Assembly (NCBI GenBank): GCA_947575475.1
Contig: CANPNN010000001.1
Span: forward strand, 1 to 29,296
DNA: 29,296 nt
Origin: an uncultured Pseudoflavonifractor sp.
Lineage (GTDB): Bacteria; Bacillota_A; Clostridia; Oscillospirales; Oscillospiraceae
Reading direction: 5' to 3'
The position numbers and the translations under genes were made by a program. This document shows positions 1-10,469 of the stretch, piece by piece. Positions within the stretch are counted from its first letter, which is position 1, and the number at the start of each line of letters is the position of its first letter. A model generated the notes under the pieces. It was not told where the DNA came from and did no database searches. It saw only the letters and a program-made list of their open reading frames with translations.

Positions 1-63
1 GTGGTCCGCATCGGTCCCCGCCGCGGCGACGCCGCTGAGATGGCGGTCATTCAACTGGTCTGA
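1..63 (+). CDS. C-terminal end of an unidentified upstream gene (partial)
   Basis: Frame 1 is open from the window edge to a TGA at 61-63 and reads VVRIGPRRGDAAEMAVIQLV. A strong hairpin terminator follows 18 bases later, as expected at the end of a transcription unit. Twenty residues are too few to name a family. Frame 2 also runs open to about base 75, but frame 1 fits the terminator spacing and local codon use better. Confidence 0.4.
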   Translation: MVRIGPRRGDAAEMAVIQLV

Positions 64-81
64 TCTGACTGGCTGAAACAC

Positions 82-132
82 AAAAGCCCCTATCGTATCC
101 CTGGTGCACCGGGGATACGATAGGGGCTTTTT
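82..132 (+). terminator. Intrinsic terminator of the upstream gene
   Basis: A 16-bp perfect stem (86-101 with 112-127, starting GCCCCTATCG) has a 10-base loop and is followed by TTTTT on the + strand. It separates the upstream gene from galE. Confidence 0.9.
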
Positions 133-136
133 CATC

Positions 137-165
137 TTGACAAACATGCCTGTCCGTGATACCGT
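137..165 (+). promoter_or_regulatory. Probable galE promoter
   Basis: A consensus -35 TTGACA at 137-142 is followed 17 bases later by TACCGT (160-165), a weak -10. It lies just after the preceding terminator and about 40 bases before galE. The -35 is convincing; the -10 assignment is uncertain. Confidence 0.5.
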
Positions 166-201
166 GAAAGGAGAAAATTCCATTTATAGGAGGAAATAAG
201 G

Positions 202-1191
202 ATGGCAATTTTGGTATTAGGCGGAGCGGGGTATATTGGCTCTCATACGGTATACGAGCTCATCGACGCAGGCCGGGACGTGGTGGTGGCGGACAATCTG
301 GTGACAGGGTTCCGGGCTGCTGTCCACCCGAAGGCCCGCTTTTATGAGGTGGATATCCGGGATAAAGGGGCCATGGACGCCCTTTTTGAGAAAGAGAAGA
401 TCGAGGGGGTCATCCACTTTGCCGCCTCCTCTCAGGTGGGGGAATCCATGAAGAAGCCCCTCATGTACTATGACAATAACCTCTGGGGTACTATCTCCCT
501 GCTGGAATCCATGACGGAGCACGGGGTGGATAAGATCGTCTTTTCCTCCACCGCCGCCACCTATGGGGAGCCGGAGCGGGTGCCCATTCAGGAAGAAGAC
601 CGGACGGAGCCCACCAACTGTTACGGCGAAACCAAGCTGGCTATGGAGAAGCTGATGGGTTGGGTCAGCCAGGCCCAGGGCCTTCGGTATGTGGCGCTGA
701 GATATTTCAACGCCTGCGGCGCCCACCCCTCCGGGGCCATCGGGGAGGCCCATGACCCGGAGACCCACCTGATCCCCCTGATCCTCCAGGTTCCCAACGG
801 TCAGCGGGAGAAGATATCCATCTTTGGGGAGGACTACCCCACCAAGGACGGCACCTGCGTTCGGGACTATATCCACGTCTGCGACCTGGCTCAGGCCCAC
901 ATTCTGGCTCTGGACTACCTGATGGCCGGGGGAAAGAATGACGTCTTCAATTTGGGCAACGGCGTGGGCTTTACCGTGAAGGAGGTCATTGACGTGACCA
1001 GGACCGTCACCGGACATCCCATCCCGGCGGAGATGTCGCCCCGCAGGGCGGGGGACCCGGCCCAACTGGTGGCCTCCTCAGAGAAGATCAAGAGGGTCTT
1101 GGGCTGGAAGCCGCAGTTTAATGATCTGGAGACCATTATTGCTACCGCCTGGAACTGGCACAGGACCCATCCCCACGGATTTGAAGGATAA
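202..1191 (+). CDS. galE: UDP-glucose 4-epimerase
   Basis: Interconverts UDP-glucose and UDP-galactose in the cytoplasm (Leloir pathway and supply of galactose for surface glycans). The 329 residues match the usual family length. The N-terminal NAD-binding Rossmann motif GGAGYIG is at residues 7-13. The catalytic set is visible: Ser/Thr at 115-117 (FSST) and the YxxxK pair Y141/K145 in NCYGETK. The family motif RYFNACGAHPSG follows. The start is set by AGGAGG eight bases before the ATG at 202. The gene is flanked by terminators on both sides, so it is transcribed alone and is not part of a gal operon here. Specificity for UDP-GlcNAc versus UDP-Glc cannot be excluded from sequence alone. Confidence 0.95.
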   Translation: MAILVLGGAGYIGSHTVYELIDAGRDVVVADNLVTGFRAAVHPKARFYEVDIRDKGAMDALFEKEKIEGVIHFAASSQVGESMKKPLMYYDNNLWGTISLLESMTEHGVDKIVFSSTAATYGEPERVPIQEEDRTEPTNCYGETKLAMEKLMGWVSQAQGLRYVALRYFNACGAHPSGAIGEAHDPETHLIPLILQVPNGQREKISIFGEDYPTKDGTCVRDYIHVCDLAQAHILALDYLMAGGKNDVFNLGNGVGFTVKEVIDVTRTVTGHPIPAEMSPRRAGDPAQLVASSEKIKRVLGWKPQFNDLETIIATAWNWHRTHPHGFEG

Positions 1192-1197
1192 AGATAG

Positions 1198-1238
1198 AGA
1201 GACCGGAGCTGCAGTGCAGTTCCGGTCTCTTCCTTTTT
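1198..1238 (+). terminator. galE intrinsic terminator
   Basis: Seven bases after the galE stop, AGACCGGA-type arms (1198-1207 with 1221-1230) form a 10-bp stem capped by an inner CTGC/GCAG pairing. The run TCCTTTTT follows at 1231-1238. Confidence 0.9.
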
Positions 1239-1587
1239 GAGATCCCTTTATAAAATAGTCTGACGCAAGATCAAATTCTGGGGGGGAAGGAGAGGTGTGA
1301 GACAGGGAGAGCGGGGGGAGAACAAGGACCACAATACACAGGATCGTCCTTCCCAAGACACTCTTTTTGGAAGGAAAAAAGGGAAAGCCCCTGTTTGGGA
1401 GTTGGGGGCAGGATATCATACCCCGGGATCATCAAGTTTCCCTTTTGGCGCGTGACGGCGGAAGAGCCCAAGGCAATCTATGCCTGCGTCACCAGGATCG
1501 GCCGGAGTATCCGGAGGAGATGTGAGGGAGGTCTATCGGTTTGAAAGAAAATACAGGCAGGGGCTTGGCCGAACATCTAAGATAGAG
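1239..1587. other. Gene-poor gap between galE and the atp operon
   Basis: About 350 bases with no coding region I would defend. It is unusually G-rich on the + strand (runs of 6-7 G near 1280-1320) and polypyrimidine on the other strand. The short frames have no plausible ribosome site or recognisable protein. A + strand frame around 1415-1545 (reading IIKFPFWRVTAEEPKAIYAC) looks faintly protein-like but lacks a start with a ribosome site. It could be a decayed gene remnant. Confidence 0.4.
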
Positions 1588-1619
1588 AAAAGGAGAAACG
1601 CATTTGCGTTTCTCCTTTT
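1588..1619 (-). terminator. atp operon terminator (symmetrical hairpin)
   Basis: A 14-bp perfect stem, AAAAGGAGAAACGC (1588-1601) with its complement (1606-1619), has a 4-base loop. Because the arms begin with A-runs and end with T-runs, it can stop transcription from either direction. It lies 36 bases beyond the atpC stop, so it ends the ATP synthase operon on the minus strand. Confidence 0.9.
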
Positions 1620-1655
1620 TGGTGGAAAATTTGCTTATTGATGATCAGCACTGGA

Positions 1656-2051
1656 TCACTGAGCGGCCCTGATACGGACCAGGGCGCGGGAAAGCTTAGC
1701 CTTTGCCAGTTCAAGCTCGTGGGCGTCCTTGGCGTTTTGGATACGGCGCTCAGCCTCCTCCTTGGCCCGCTGGGCACGGCTTTTGTCGATATCCTCAGCC
1801 CATTCAAAGGTGGTTGCCACCAAGCGCACATCGTCCTGCGTGACCGCCAGCATCCCGCCTGCACAGGCGGCCACCCGCTGTTGACCGCCGATGACTACGG
1901 TGGCCTCGCCAATGCCAAGGGCGGTCACAAAGGGGACATGATGGGGCAGGACACACACGTCGCCCCCCAAGGCCCGGACGATCAGCTTTTCCGCGCTGCC
2001 GTCATAAAAGCCGCCGTCGGGAGTTACGATCTGTAGATGAAAGGTCGGCAT
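1656..2051 (-). CDS. atpC: F1Fo ATP synthase subunit epsilon
   Basis: Epsilon is part of the central stalk and regulates the F1 motor. The 131 residues show an N-terminal beta-sandwich (MPTFHLQIVTPDGGFYDG, then HHVPFVTALGIGEA) and a C-terminal helical hairpin (DKSRAQRAKEEAERRIQ onward) with the usual two-helix regulatory tail. It is the last gene of the operon, 23 bases after atpD, and its ribosome site is GGAAAGGAAG. A terminator follows. Length and gene position are typical. Confidence 0.95.
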   Translation of the reverse strand: MPTFHLQIVTPDGGFYDGSAEKLIVRALGGDVCVLPHHVPFVTALGIGEATVVIGGQQRVAACAGGMLAVTQDDVRLVATTFEWAEDIDKSRAQRAKEEAERRIQNAKDAHELELAKAKLSRALVRIRAAQ

Positions 2052-2074
2052 AGGAAACTTCCTTTCCGTTGGCC

Positions 2075-3502
<1,428 letters not shown>

Positions 3503-4354
3503 TTACGCTTCCGCGCCCGCCACGATCTCGGTGATCTCCTGGGTAATGGCCCCCTGACGGGCCCGGTTGTACTTGAGGGACAGATCCTCGATCATCTCGC
3601 CGGCGTTCTTGCTGGCCGCGTCCATGGCGGTGCGGCGGGCCCCCAGCTCACTGGCCAGACTCTCGGCCACGGCCCCCCAGAGAAGGCCGCCCACATACTC
3701 GGGAACGATGGTGTCATAGACCTCCTGGCTGGAGGGCTCGTATTCCAGAAGGCTCTCGGCTTTGACTTTGGCCTCGGGCCGTTCATAGTGGACAGGCAGC
3801 AGCTTTAAAACGGCGGGCTGCTGGCTGAGCATGGAGACAAAATTGGTGTAGCCCACATACAGCTCGTCAAAGGCTCCCTCCCGGAACTGGGAGCAGAGAA
3901 GACGGGCGATGGAGAAACAGTCCCGCAGGCTCAGATCTTCCACCGAAACATATTGGTCGCTGACCGTCTCGATGCCCCGGTGGGCGCAGTACTCCACCGC
4001 CTTCTTGCCGATGGGGAGCACGCAGAGGGACTGGTCTTTCATGGCTTCAGCTACCGTCTTGAAAAGGTTGCTGTTGTAGCCTCCGGCCAGCCCCCGGTCG
4101 CCGGCGATCATCACACAGCATACTTTTTTGATCTCCCGCTTTTGGACAAAGGGGGAGACAAACTCAGTGTTGCTGTAAGCGATATCACTGAGGGTCTGGT
4201 GCAGGGTGGTAAAGTAAGGCCGGGTGGATTCCGCCCGCTCCTTGGCTCTTCTCAGCTTGGAGGAGGCCACCAGTTCCATGGCCTTGGTGATCTGCATGGT
4301 GCTCTCCACGCTCTTGATCCGCAGTTTGATATCTTTCATAGAGGAAGCCGCCAT
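3503..4354 (-). CDS. atpG: F1Fo ATP synthase subunit gamma
   Basis: Central rotor shaft. 283 residues, with the N-terminal helix MKDIKLRIKSVESTMQITKAMELVASSKLRRA and the matching C-terminal helix (RRTAMDAASKNAGEMIEDLSLKYNRARQGAITQEI) that form the coiled-coil shaft. The middle contains the conserved GDRGLAGGYN. The ribosome site AAGGAGGTGA precedes the ATG at 4354. A second ATG five codons in (MKDIK) is possible but less well placed. It lies between atpA and atpD with short spacers. Confidence 0.96.
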   Translation of the reverse strand: MAASSMKDIKLRIKSVESTMQITKAMELVASSKLRRAKERAESTRPYFTTLHQTLSDIAYSNTEFVSPFVQKREIKKVCCVMIAGDRGLAGGYNSNLFKTVAEAMKDQSLCVLPIGKKAVEYCAHRGIETVSDQYVSVEDLSLRDCFSIARLLCSQFREGAFDELYVGYTNFVSMLSQQPAVLKLLPVHYERPEAKVKAESLLEYEPSSQEVYDTIVPEYVGGLLWGAVAESLASELGARRTAMDAASKNAGEMIEDLSLKYNRARQGAITQEITEIVAGAEA

Positions 4355-4370
4355 GGGGCCTCACCTCCTT

Positions 4371-6449
<2,079 letters not shown>

Positions 6450-6453
<4 letters not shown>

Positions 6454-6953
6454 TCGTCACCTACATGGCGGATAAAGTCATCGATCAGCCCTTTGTGGGC
6501 GGCAGGATCGAGTTCCTTCTCCACAACAAGACCGGCGATATTCAAGACCAGCTCGGAAATGTCATTTTTCAGCTCGCCTGCGGCCTTACGCCGCTCGCTT
6601 TCGATCTCCTGGTCTGCCTTAGTCTTCAAGGCGGCCACCTCGGCCCGGGCGGCGGTCATCATCTCCTCGGTCCGGGCAGTGGCCCGTTCGGTGGCGGTCT
6701 TGACGATCTGGCTCGCCTCCTCCCTGGCGCCGGAGAGACGCTTTTCGCAGTCCTCTTTCATGGCCAGGGCCGCACCCTCCGCCTGTTCCGCTTTCTCGTA
6801 GGTGTCCTCGATCTCCTTTTGGCGTTTGTCGATGATCTTCATCACGGGGTCTGTCAAATACTTTTTGGCGACAAAGTAAATGGCAAGGGTGTTCAGCAGT
6901 ATGAAAAACGCCGTCCAAAAGTTGACGCCGACGAGAGCTTCAAATTGTCCCAT
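6450..6953 (-). CDS. atpF: F1Fo ATP synthase subunit b
   Basis: Peripheral stalk subunit: one N-terminal membrane helix (NFWTAFFILLNTLAIYFVAKKYL) followed by a long charged coiled coil rich in Glu, Lys and Ala (KRQKEIEDTYEKAEQAEG onward). 167 residues from the ATG at 6953, which is nine bases from AAGGAG. An ATG six bases upstream is too close to that ribosome site, and a TTG before it is less likely. It lies between atpE and atpH; a single b gene implies a b2 stalk. Confidence 0.93.
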
Positions 6954-6990
6954 TCCCATCAACTCCTTTCATTTCCCGGGAAAGGAGGGA

Positions 6991-7307
<317 letters not shown>

Positions 7308-8198
7308 TTAGGACTCCTCGGGAGGGGGACAGGAGCCTGAGATATAGACCATACTCAGCAGACTGAATACCAGAGCTTGGACACAGCCGGAAAAGATATC
7401 AAAGTAGCAGCTCAGGACAGCGGGAATACCAAAGGCCAGCACAGGTACTCCGGACAGCCAGCCCATGGCCTGCAGGAAGCCAAAGAACCCCAGGGCCAGA
7501 CTCAGCCCGCCCAAAATCAGCAGGCTCAGCTTTTTCTTTTTCCGCCGCAGAAGAAGCAGACCCACTCCCACAGCCACAAGGACGACAGCGACGACCCCGC
7601 CGCTGGCGGCGATCAGGTTCAAAACCGCCGTGGACAGCAGGGAGAGGGCCATATAGAGAACGCTGGTGATGACGCCGCCTCCGGCCAGGTTGCCGAAGTG
7701 ACGGAAGGCCATGGAGATGGGCTGGGCGATCTCTGAGACGATGTTCATGGGGGTCATCACGGCCACCGGTTCGGTAAAGCCCTTGATCCAGCCCAGGAGG
7801 CCGCTGTTTTTGATGTTGTTATACCAGATGATGACCGAGACCATCAAGGCCCACACCAGGGTACAGCTGAGATCGGCCGTGGCCGAGCGAAGAAAGCCGG
7901 TCATACCGATGAGGGATCCGCAGACGGAACAGAGAAAGATGGTGATGATGAAGGGGGTCCAGTGCTCGTTGTGGGGGCCCATGGTGCTTACCACCATATC
8001 CCGCATCATAGTGATCCCTTTTTCCACCAGGATCTGCCGGGGACCGGGCCGGGTGCTCAGGTTTTTCCCCAGCGCTACGCACAGGCAACATAGAAAAATG
8101 GTCACAAGCAGGAAGGATACGGTGGTCTGGGTGATGGGGATCCCGCCAAAGATGGGGATGGTAAAATAGATAAAGGGTCCCGTCACATTCAGATTCAT
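7308..8198 (-). CDS. atpB: F1Fo ATP synthase subunit a with an extra membrane insert
   Basis: Stator channel subunit of Fo. 296 residues, longer than the roughly 220-270 usual in bacteria. The essential Arg is R166 in ISMAFRHFGNLAGG, and the conserved Gln is Q274 in GCVQALVFSLL. In E. coli these residues are 42 apart (R210, Q252); here they are 108 apart. The extra stretch (about 195-250) holds two very hydrophobic segments, VVAVVLVAVGVGLLLL and LSLLILGGLSLALGFFGFL, separated by RRKKKK (218-223), so it looks like an added membrane hairpin. The reading frame is continuous and both flanks are normal, so this is not a frameshift. It overlaps the preceding gene by four bases. Confidence 0.92.
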   Translation of the reverse strand: MNLNVTGPFIYFTIPIFGGIPITQTTVSFLLVTIFLCCLCVALGKNLSTRPGPRQILVEKGITMMRDMVVSTMGPHNEHWTPFIITIFLCSVCGSLIGMTGFLRSATADLSCTLVWALMVSVIIWYNNIKNSGLLGWIKGFTEPVAVMTPMNIVSEIAQPISMAFRHFGNLAGGGVITSVLYMALSLLSTAVLNLIAASGGVVAVVLVAVGVGLLLLRRKKKKLSLLILGGLSLALGFFGFLQAMGWLSGVPVLAFGIPAVLSCYFDIFSGCVQALVFSLLSMVYISGSCPPPEES

Positions 8199-8599
8199 GG
8201 TTTGGCTTCACCATCCTTTCGGAAAAATTGATCCAGAAGCAAGATAGGTTTGGTAAACAGCAGGGGCAGGAGCAAGGCAAATATATTGCAAAGCCCACTT
8301 TTCAAAAGTGCAAACAAAATAATAAACAAAAGCACAGTCCGAAGGGCAAAAGAAAACTGGACCAGATTTTTACCGCCCTTTACATCTTCGCCCTGGGCCT
8401 TATCGGCGGCCATCATCACCCCTACAGCCAGAAAAAAGTGATTGAGGACGGCCAACAGACCGCCCAGAATGCCGCCCCAAAGTACGCTGGGATCAAAATG
8501 ACCCAAAAGAGTGAAAACACCCAGCATAGCCGCCACACAGAGAGTTTGCCCCACCGCCATCGCGGCGGTCTCTTTTAATACCAATCTGCGGACATCCAT
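8195..8599 (-). CDS. AtpI-like small membrane protein
   Basis: First gene of the ATP synthase operon. 134 residues with about four hydrophobic helices (MAVGQTLCVAAMLGVFTLLGHF, LWGGILGGLLAVLNHFFLAVGV, LRTVLLFIILFALL, ICNIFALLLPLLF-type). Position and topology match the AtpI/ATPase-associated family, thought to help c-ring assembly or cation uptake; sequence identity to AtpI is weak, so no symbol is given. CAGGAGGG precedes the ATG at 8599. It overlaps atpB by four bases. Confidence 0.75.
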   Translation of the reverse strand: MDVRRLVLKETAAMAVGQTLCVAAMLGVFTLLGHFDPSVLWGGILGGLLAVLNHFFLAVGVMMAADKAQGEDVKGGKNLVQFSFALRTVLLFIILFALLKSGLCNIFALLLPLLFTKPILLLDQFFRKDGEAKP

Positions 8600-8640
8600 G
8601 GGAACCCTCCTGAAACCGGATCCGAAATTTTATTATCTTA

Positions 8641-8669
8641 ATCATAGCATAAAAATCCAACAGAGTAAA
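8641..8669 (-). promoter_or_regulatory. atp operon promoter, extended -10
   Basis: On the minus strand the -35 TTTACT (8664-8669) is followed 17 bases later by TATGAT (8641-8646), preceded by TGC, an extended -10. It lies about 42 bases before the first atp gene. Confidence 0.7.
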
Positions 8670-8910
8670 TCCGGTTTTTGTGAAAATCATAAATTTTCAT
8701 TGTCTTCTTTTTCACGCTTGCCTCAGAATAAAAAGAGCCGGAAGAGGATGAAAAGCCTTTGCATTTATGCGGAGGACCGCAAAGTTTACTGTAAAAGGAT
8801 GTTGACGATTGCACCAAAATTCTTCTGAATAATTTGTGCAGATAGCCAAAGGGATCTGTCAAATGCCTGAAAAAGCAGAAAAAATGGGGAGGGGCAAGAG
8901 AGAGGTGCTA
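8670..8910. other. Divergent intergenic region between atp and the ABC operon
   Basis: A/T-rich spacer without a defensible gene. It holds a perfect inverted repeat TGAAAAT (8681-8687), five bases, ATTTTCA (8693-8699), just upstream of the atp -35, which could be an operator. Nothing else recognisable was seen until the ABC promoter region. Confidence 0.4.
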
Positions 8911-8962
8911 TTGACATTTTCGTAAAAAAATGCTTGCCAAAAAGAGTAAAATGTGGTTAAAT
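8911..8962 (+). promoter_or_regulatory. Probable promoter region of the ABC transporter operon
   Basis: TTGACA stands at 8911-8916 but has no good -10 at 17 bases. A second candidate, TTGCCA (8934-8939) with TTAAAT (8957-8962) 17 bases apart, fits better overall. Either would give a leader of about 100 bases before the lipoprotein gene. Confidence 0.45.
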
Positions 8963-8992
8963 TTATGAAAGGTTCTCGCTCCACCGAGTTTG

Positions 8993-9016
8993 TCCCCGGC
9001 GGATCACTGCCGGGGA
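8993..9016 (+). promoter_or_regulatory. Leader hairpin before the binding-protein gene
   Basis: An 8-bp stem TCCCCGGC/GCCGGGGA with an 8-base loop lies in the untranslated leader and is followed by TATTTCGTTTT. It may be a weak attenuator or an mRNA-stabilising hairpin; the T-run is interrupted, so termination would be partial. Confidence 0.4.
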
Positions 9017-9069
9017 TATTTCGTTTTGGAGGGAGAGCGTGCAGAAAAAGTATTGAGGAGGAACTTGTT

Positions 9070-10341
9070 ATGAAGAGAATCGTTTCCGGACTCTGCTGCG
9101 CAGCTATGCTGCTGAGCCTCGTCGCCTGCGGCGGCGGAAAGACCAACGAAACACCTGTTCCTGAGGGCAATGACCCTGTGGTCGAGAGCCAGCCTGTGGA
9201 GGAGAGCAAAACCCCTGAGACCACAGTGGACCAGGCTACCTTTGAGGAGCTGCTGGAGGCCGGCAAGGCCAACGGCAACAAGCTGACCATCTACTCCACC
9301 CACTCTGTCACCGTCAGCGCCGTAGAGGCCTTCGCCAACAAATTCGGCATTGATATCAACATGGTGGAGGGCACCCAGATCGGTGACAACAACCAGATCA
9401 CCCAGGTGGCTACCGAGGTCTCCAGCGGCGTTTCCGGCGCTGACATCATCTTCATCCAGGACGGCGCCCGCACCGTCTCCGAGCTGGTGGATGAGGGCTA
9501 TGTCTACAACTGGTATAACCAGGAGATCCTGGACAAGGTGGGCGATGACTGCGAGCCCCTGCTGGTCTGGGATTACTGCAACAAGGTATTTATTTACAAC
9601 ACCGACTATGTGGCCGACGGCGAGATCAACAACATTTGGTACGCCACCGATCCCAAGTACGCCGGCACCCTGCAGATGAAGGATCCTGAGAAGGAAGGCG
9701 TCAACATGAACTTCCTGGTCATGCTGACCTCTGACGAGAATGCCGCCGCTCTGGAGGCTGCCTACAAGGATTATTACGGCTCCGACATCCAGCTGGATTC
9801 CGACTGCCCCAACGCCGGCTATCAGTGGATCAAGATGATATACAATAACGGCCTGGTGGCCGGCGACTCTGACGGTAACATTGCCAAGGCCATCGGCAAC
9901 CCCGAGCAGGAGTCCGACACCCAGTGGTCCGCGCTGATCACGCTGAACAAGTACATCAAGAACCGCAAGGACTCCACCAAGAATCCCGGCAAGTTCACTC
10001 TGGATTACGCCAAGGAAATGAACCCCGTCGCCGGCTTCATTTACCCCATCTACGGCCTCATTACTGAGAACGCCGACAACCCGGAGCTGGCCAAGGCCTT
10101 CCTGGTGTGGCTGTTCACCGAAGAGGGCTGGCTGGGCGACGGCGTCACCACCCAGCGCGACGGCTCTGTATACAAGGGAATGGCCGGCCGTATGGGCGAC
10201 TACTCCGGCAACCAGTCCCTGGCTGTGGCCGAGGGTGATCTGCCTGTGGTTGAGTGGAAGAAGATCCTCATTCAGGAGGACCCCATCTTTGCCGCTGCCA
10301 ACCGGGCTGATGTGGAAGACTTTATTAAGATGATCAAATAA
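9070..10341 (+). CDS. ABC transporter substrate-binding lipoprotein
   Basis: Extracellular solute-binding protein tethered to the membrane. 423 residues. The signal peptide MKRIVSGLCCAAMLLSLVAC ends in the lipobox L17-V18-A19-C20, followed by a Gly/Thr/Pro/Glu-rich linker to about residue 60. The mature domain (LTIYSTHSVTVSAVEAFANKFGIDINMVEG, then GADIIFIQD) resembles the family of iron(III), 2-aminoethylphosphonate and similar binding proteins. The start is fixed by AGGAGG eight bases before the ATG at 9070; an in-frame extension upstream lacks a ribosome site. Substrate unknown: the neighbouring catabolic genes suggest an organic solute rather than iron, but that is inference. Confidence 0.9.
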   Translation: MKRIVSGLCCAAMLLSLVACGGGKTNETPVPEGNDPVVESQPVEESKTPETTVDQATFEELLEAGKANGNKLTIYSTHSVTVSAVEAFANKFGIDINMVEGTQIGDNNQITQVATEVSSGVSGADIIFIQDGARTVSELVDEGYVYNWYNQEILDKVGDDCEPLLVWDYCNKVFIYNTDYVADGEINNIWYATDPKYAGTLQMKDPEKEGVNMNFLVMLTSDENAAALEAAYKDYYGSDIQLDSDCPNAGYQWIKMIYNNGLVAGDSDGNIAKAIGNPEQESDTQWSALITLNKYIKNRKDSTKNPGKFTLDYAKEMNPVAGFIYPIYGLITENADNPELAKAFLVWLFTEEGWLGDGVTTQRDGSVYKGMAGRMGDYSGNQSLAVAEGDLPVVEWKKILIQEDPIFAAANRADVEDFIKMIK

Positions 10342-10342
10342 T

Positions 10343-10403
10343 TTGCATCTTTTATAGGGTAGATGCAACGGCGGGAAAGGGATGGCACTCGTCATCCCTT
10401 TTC
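10343..10403 (+). promoter_or_regulatory. Two hairpins between binding protein and permease genes
   Basis: Immediately after the stop codon come TTGCATCT/AGATGCAA (10343-10350 with 10361-10368) and then AAAGGGATG/CATCCCTTT (10376-10384 with 10393-10401) followed by TCTGCATTTT. Hairpins in this position commonly protect or partly terminate the binding-protein message, so that it outnumbers the permease. No clean T-run is present. Confidence 0.65.
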
Positions 10404-10469
10404 TGCATTTTCAAGTGAATGGTTCCGAAGCCCCGTACCGTCCGCACTTCGCATAGAGGGGGATGAAAG

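Noticed and set aside
7308..8198. Frameshift or gene fusion explaining the long atpB
   Set aside because: The frame is continuous, the inserted part is hydrophobic with a clear basic turn, and both flanking conserved regions are in the same frame.
8511..8828. 105-codon + strand frame in the atp/ABC intergenic region
   Set aside because: Starts inside the antisense of the first atp gene and crosses its promoter; composition is that of noncoding A/T-rich DNA.
8911..8916. TTGACA as sole -35 of the ABC operon
   Set aside because: No acceptable -10 at 16-18 bases; the TTGCCA/TTAAAT pair downstream fits better, so the call is left at moderate confidence.
9004..10395. 463-codon minus-strand frame opposite the binding protein
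   Set aside because: Opposes a lipoprotein gene with a proper ribosome site and lipobox; the translation resembles no protein.
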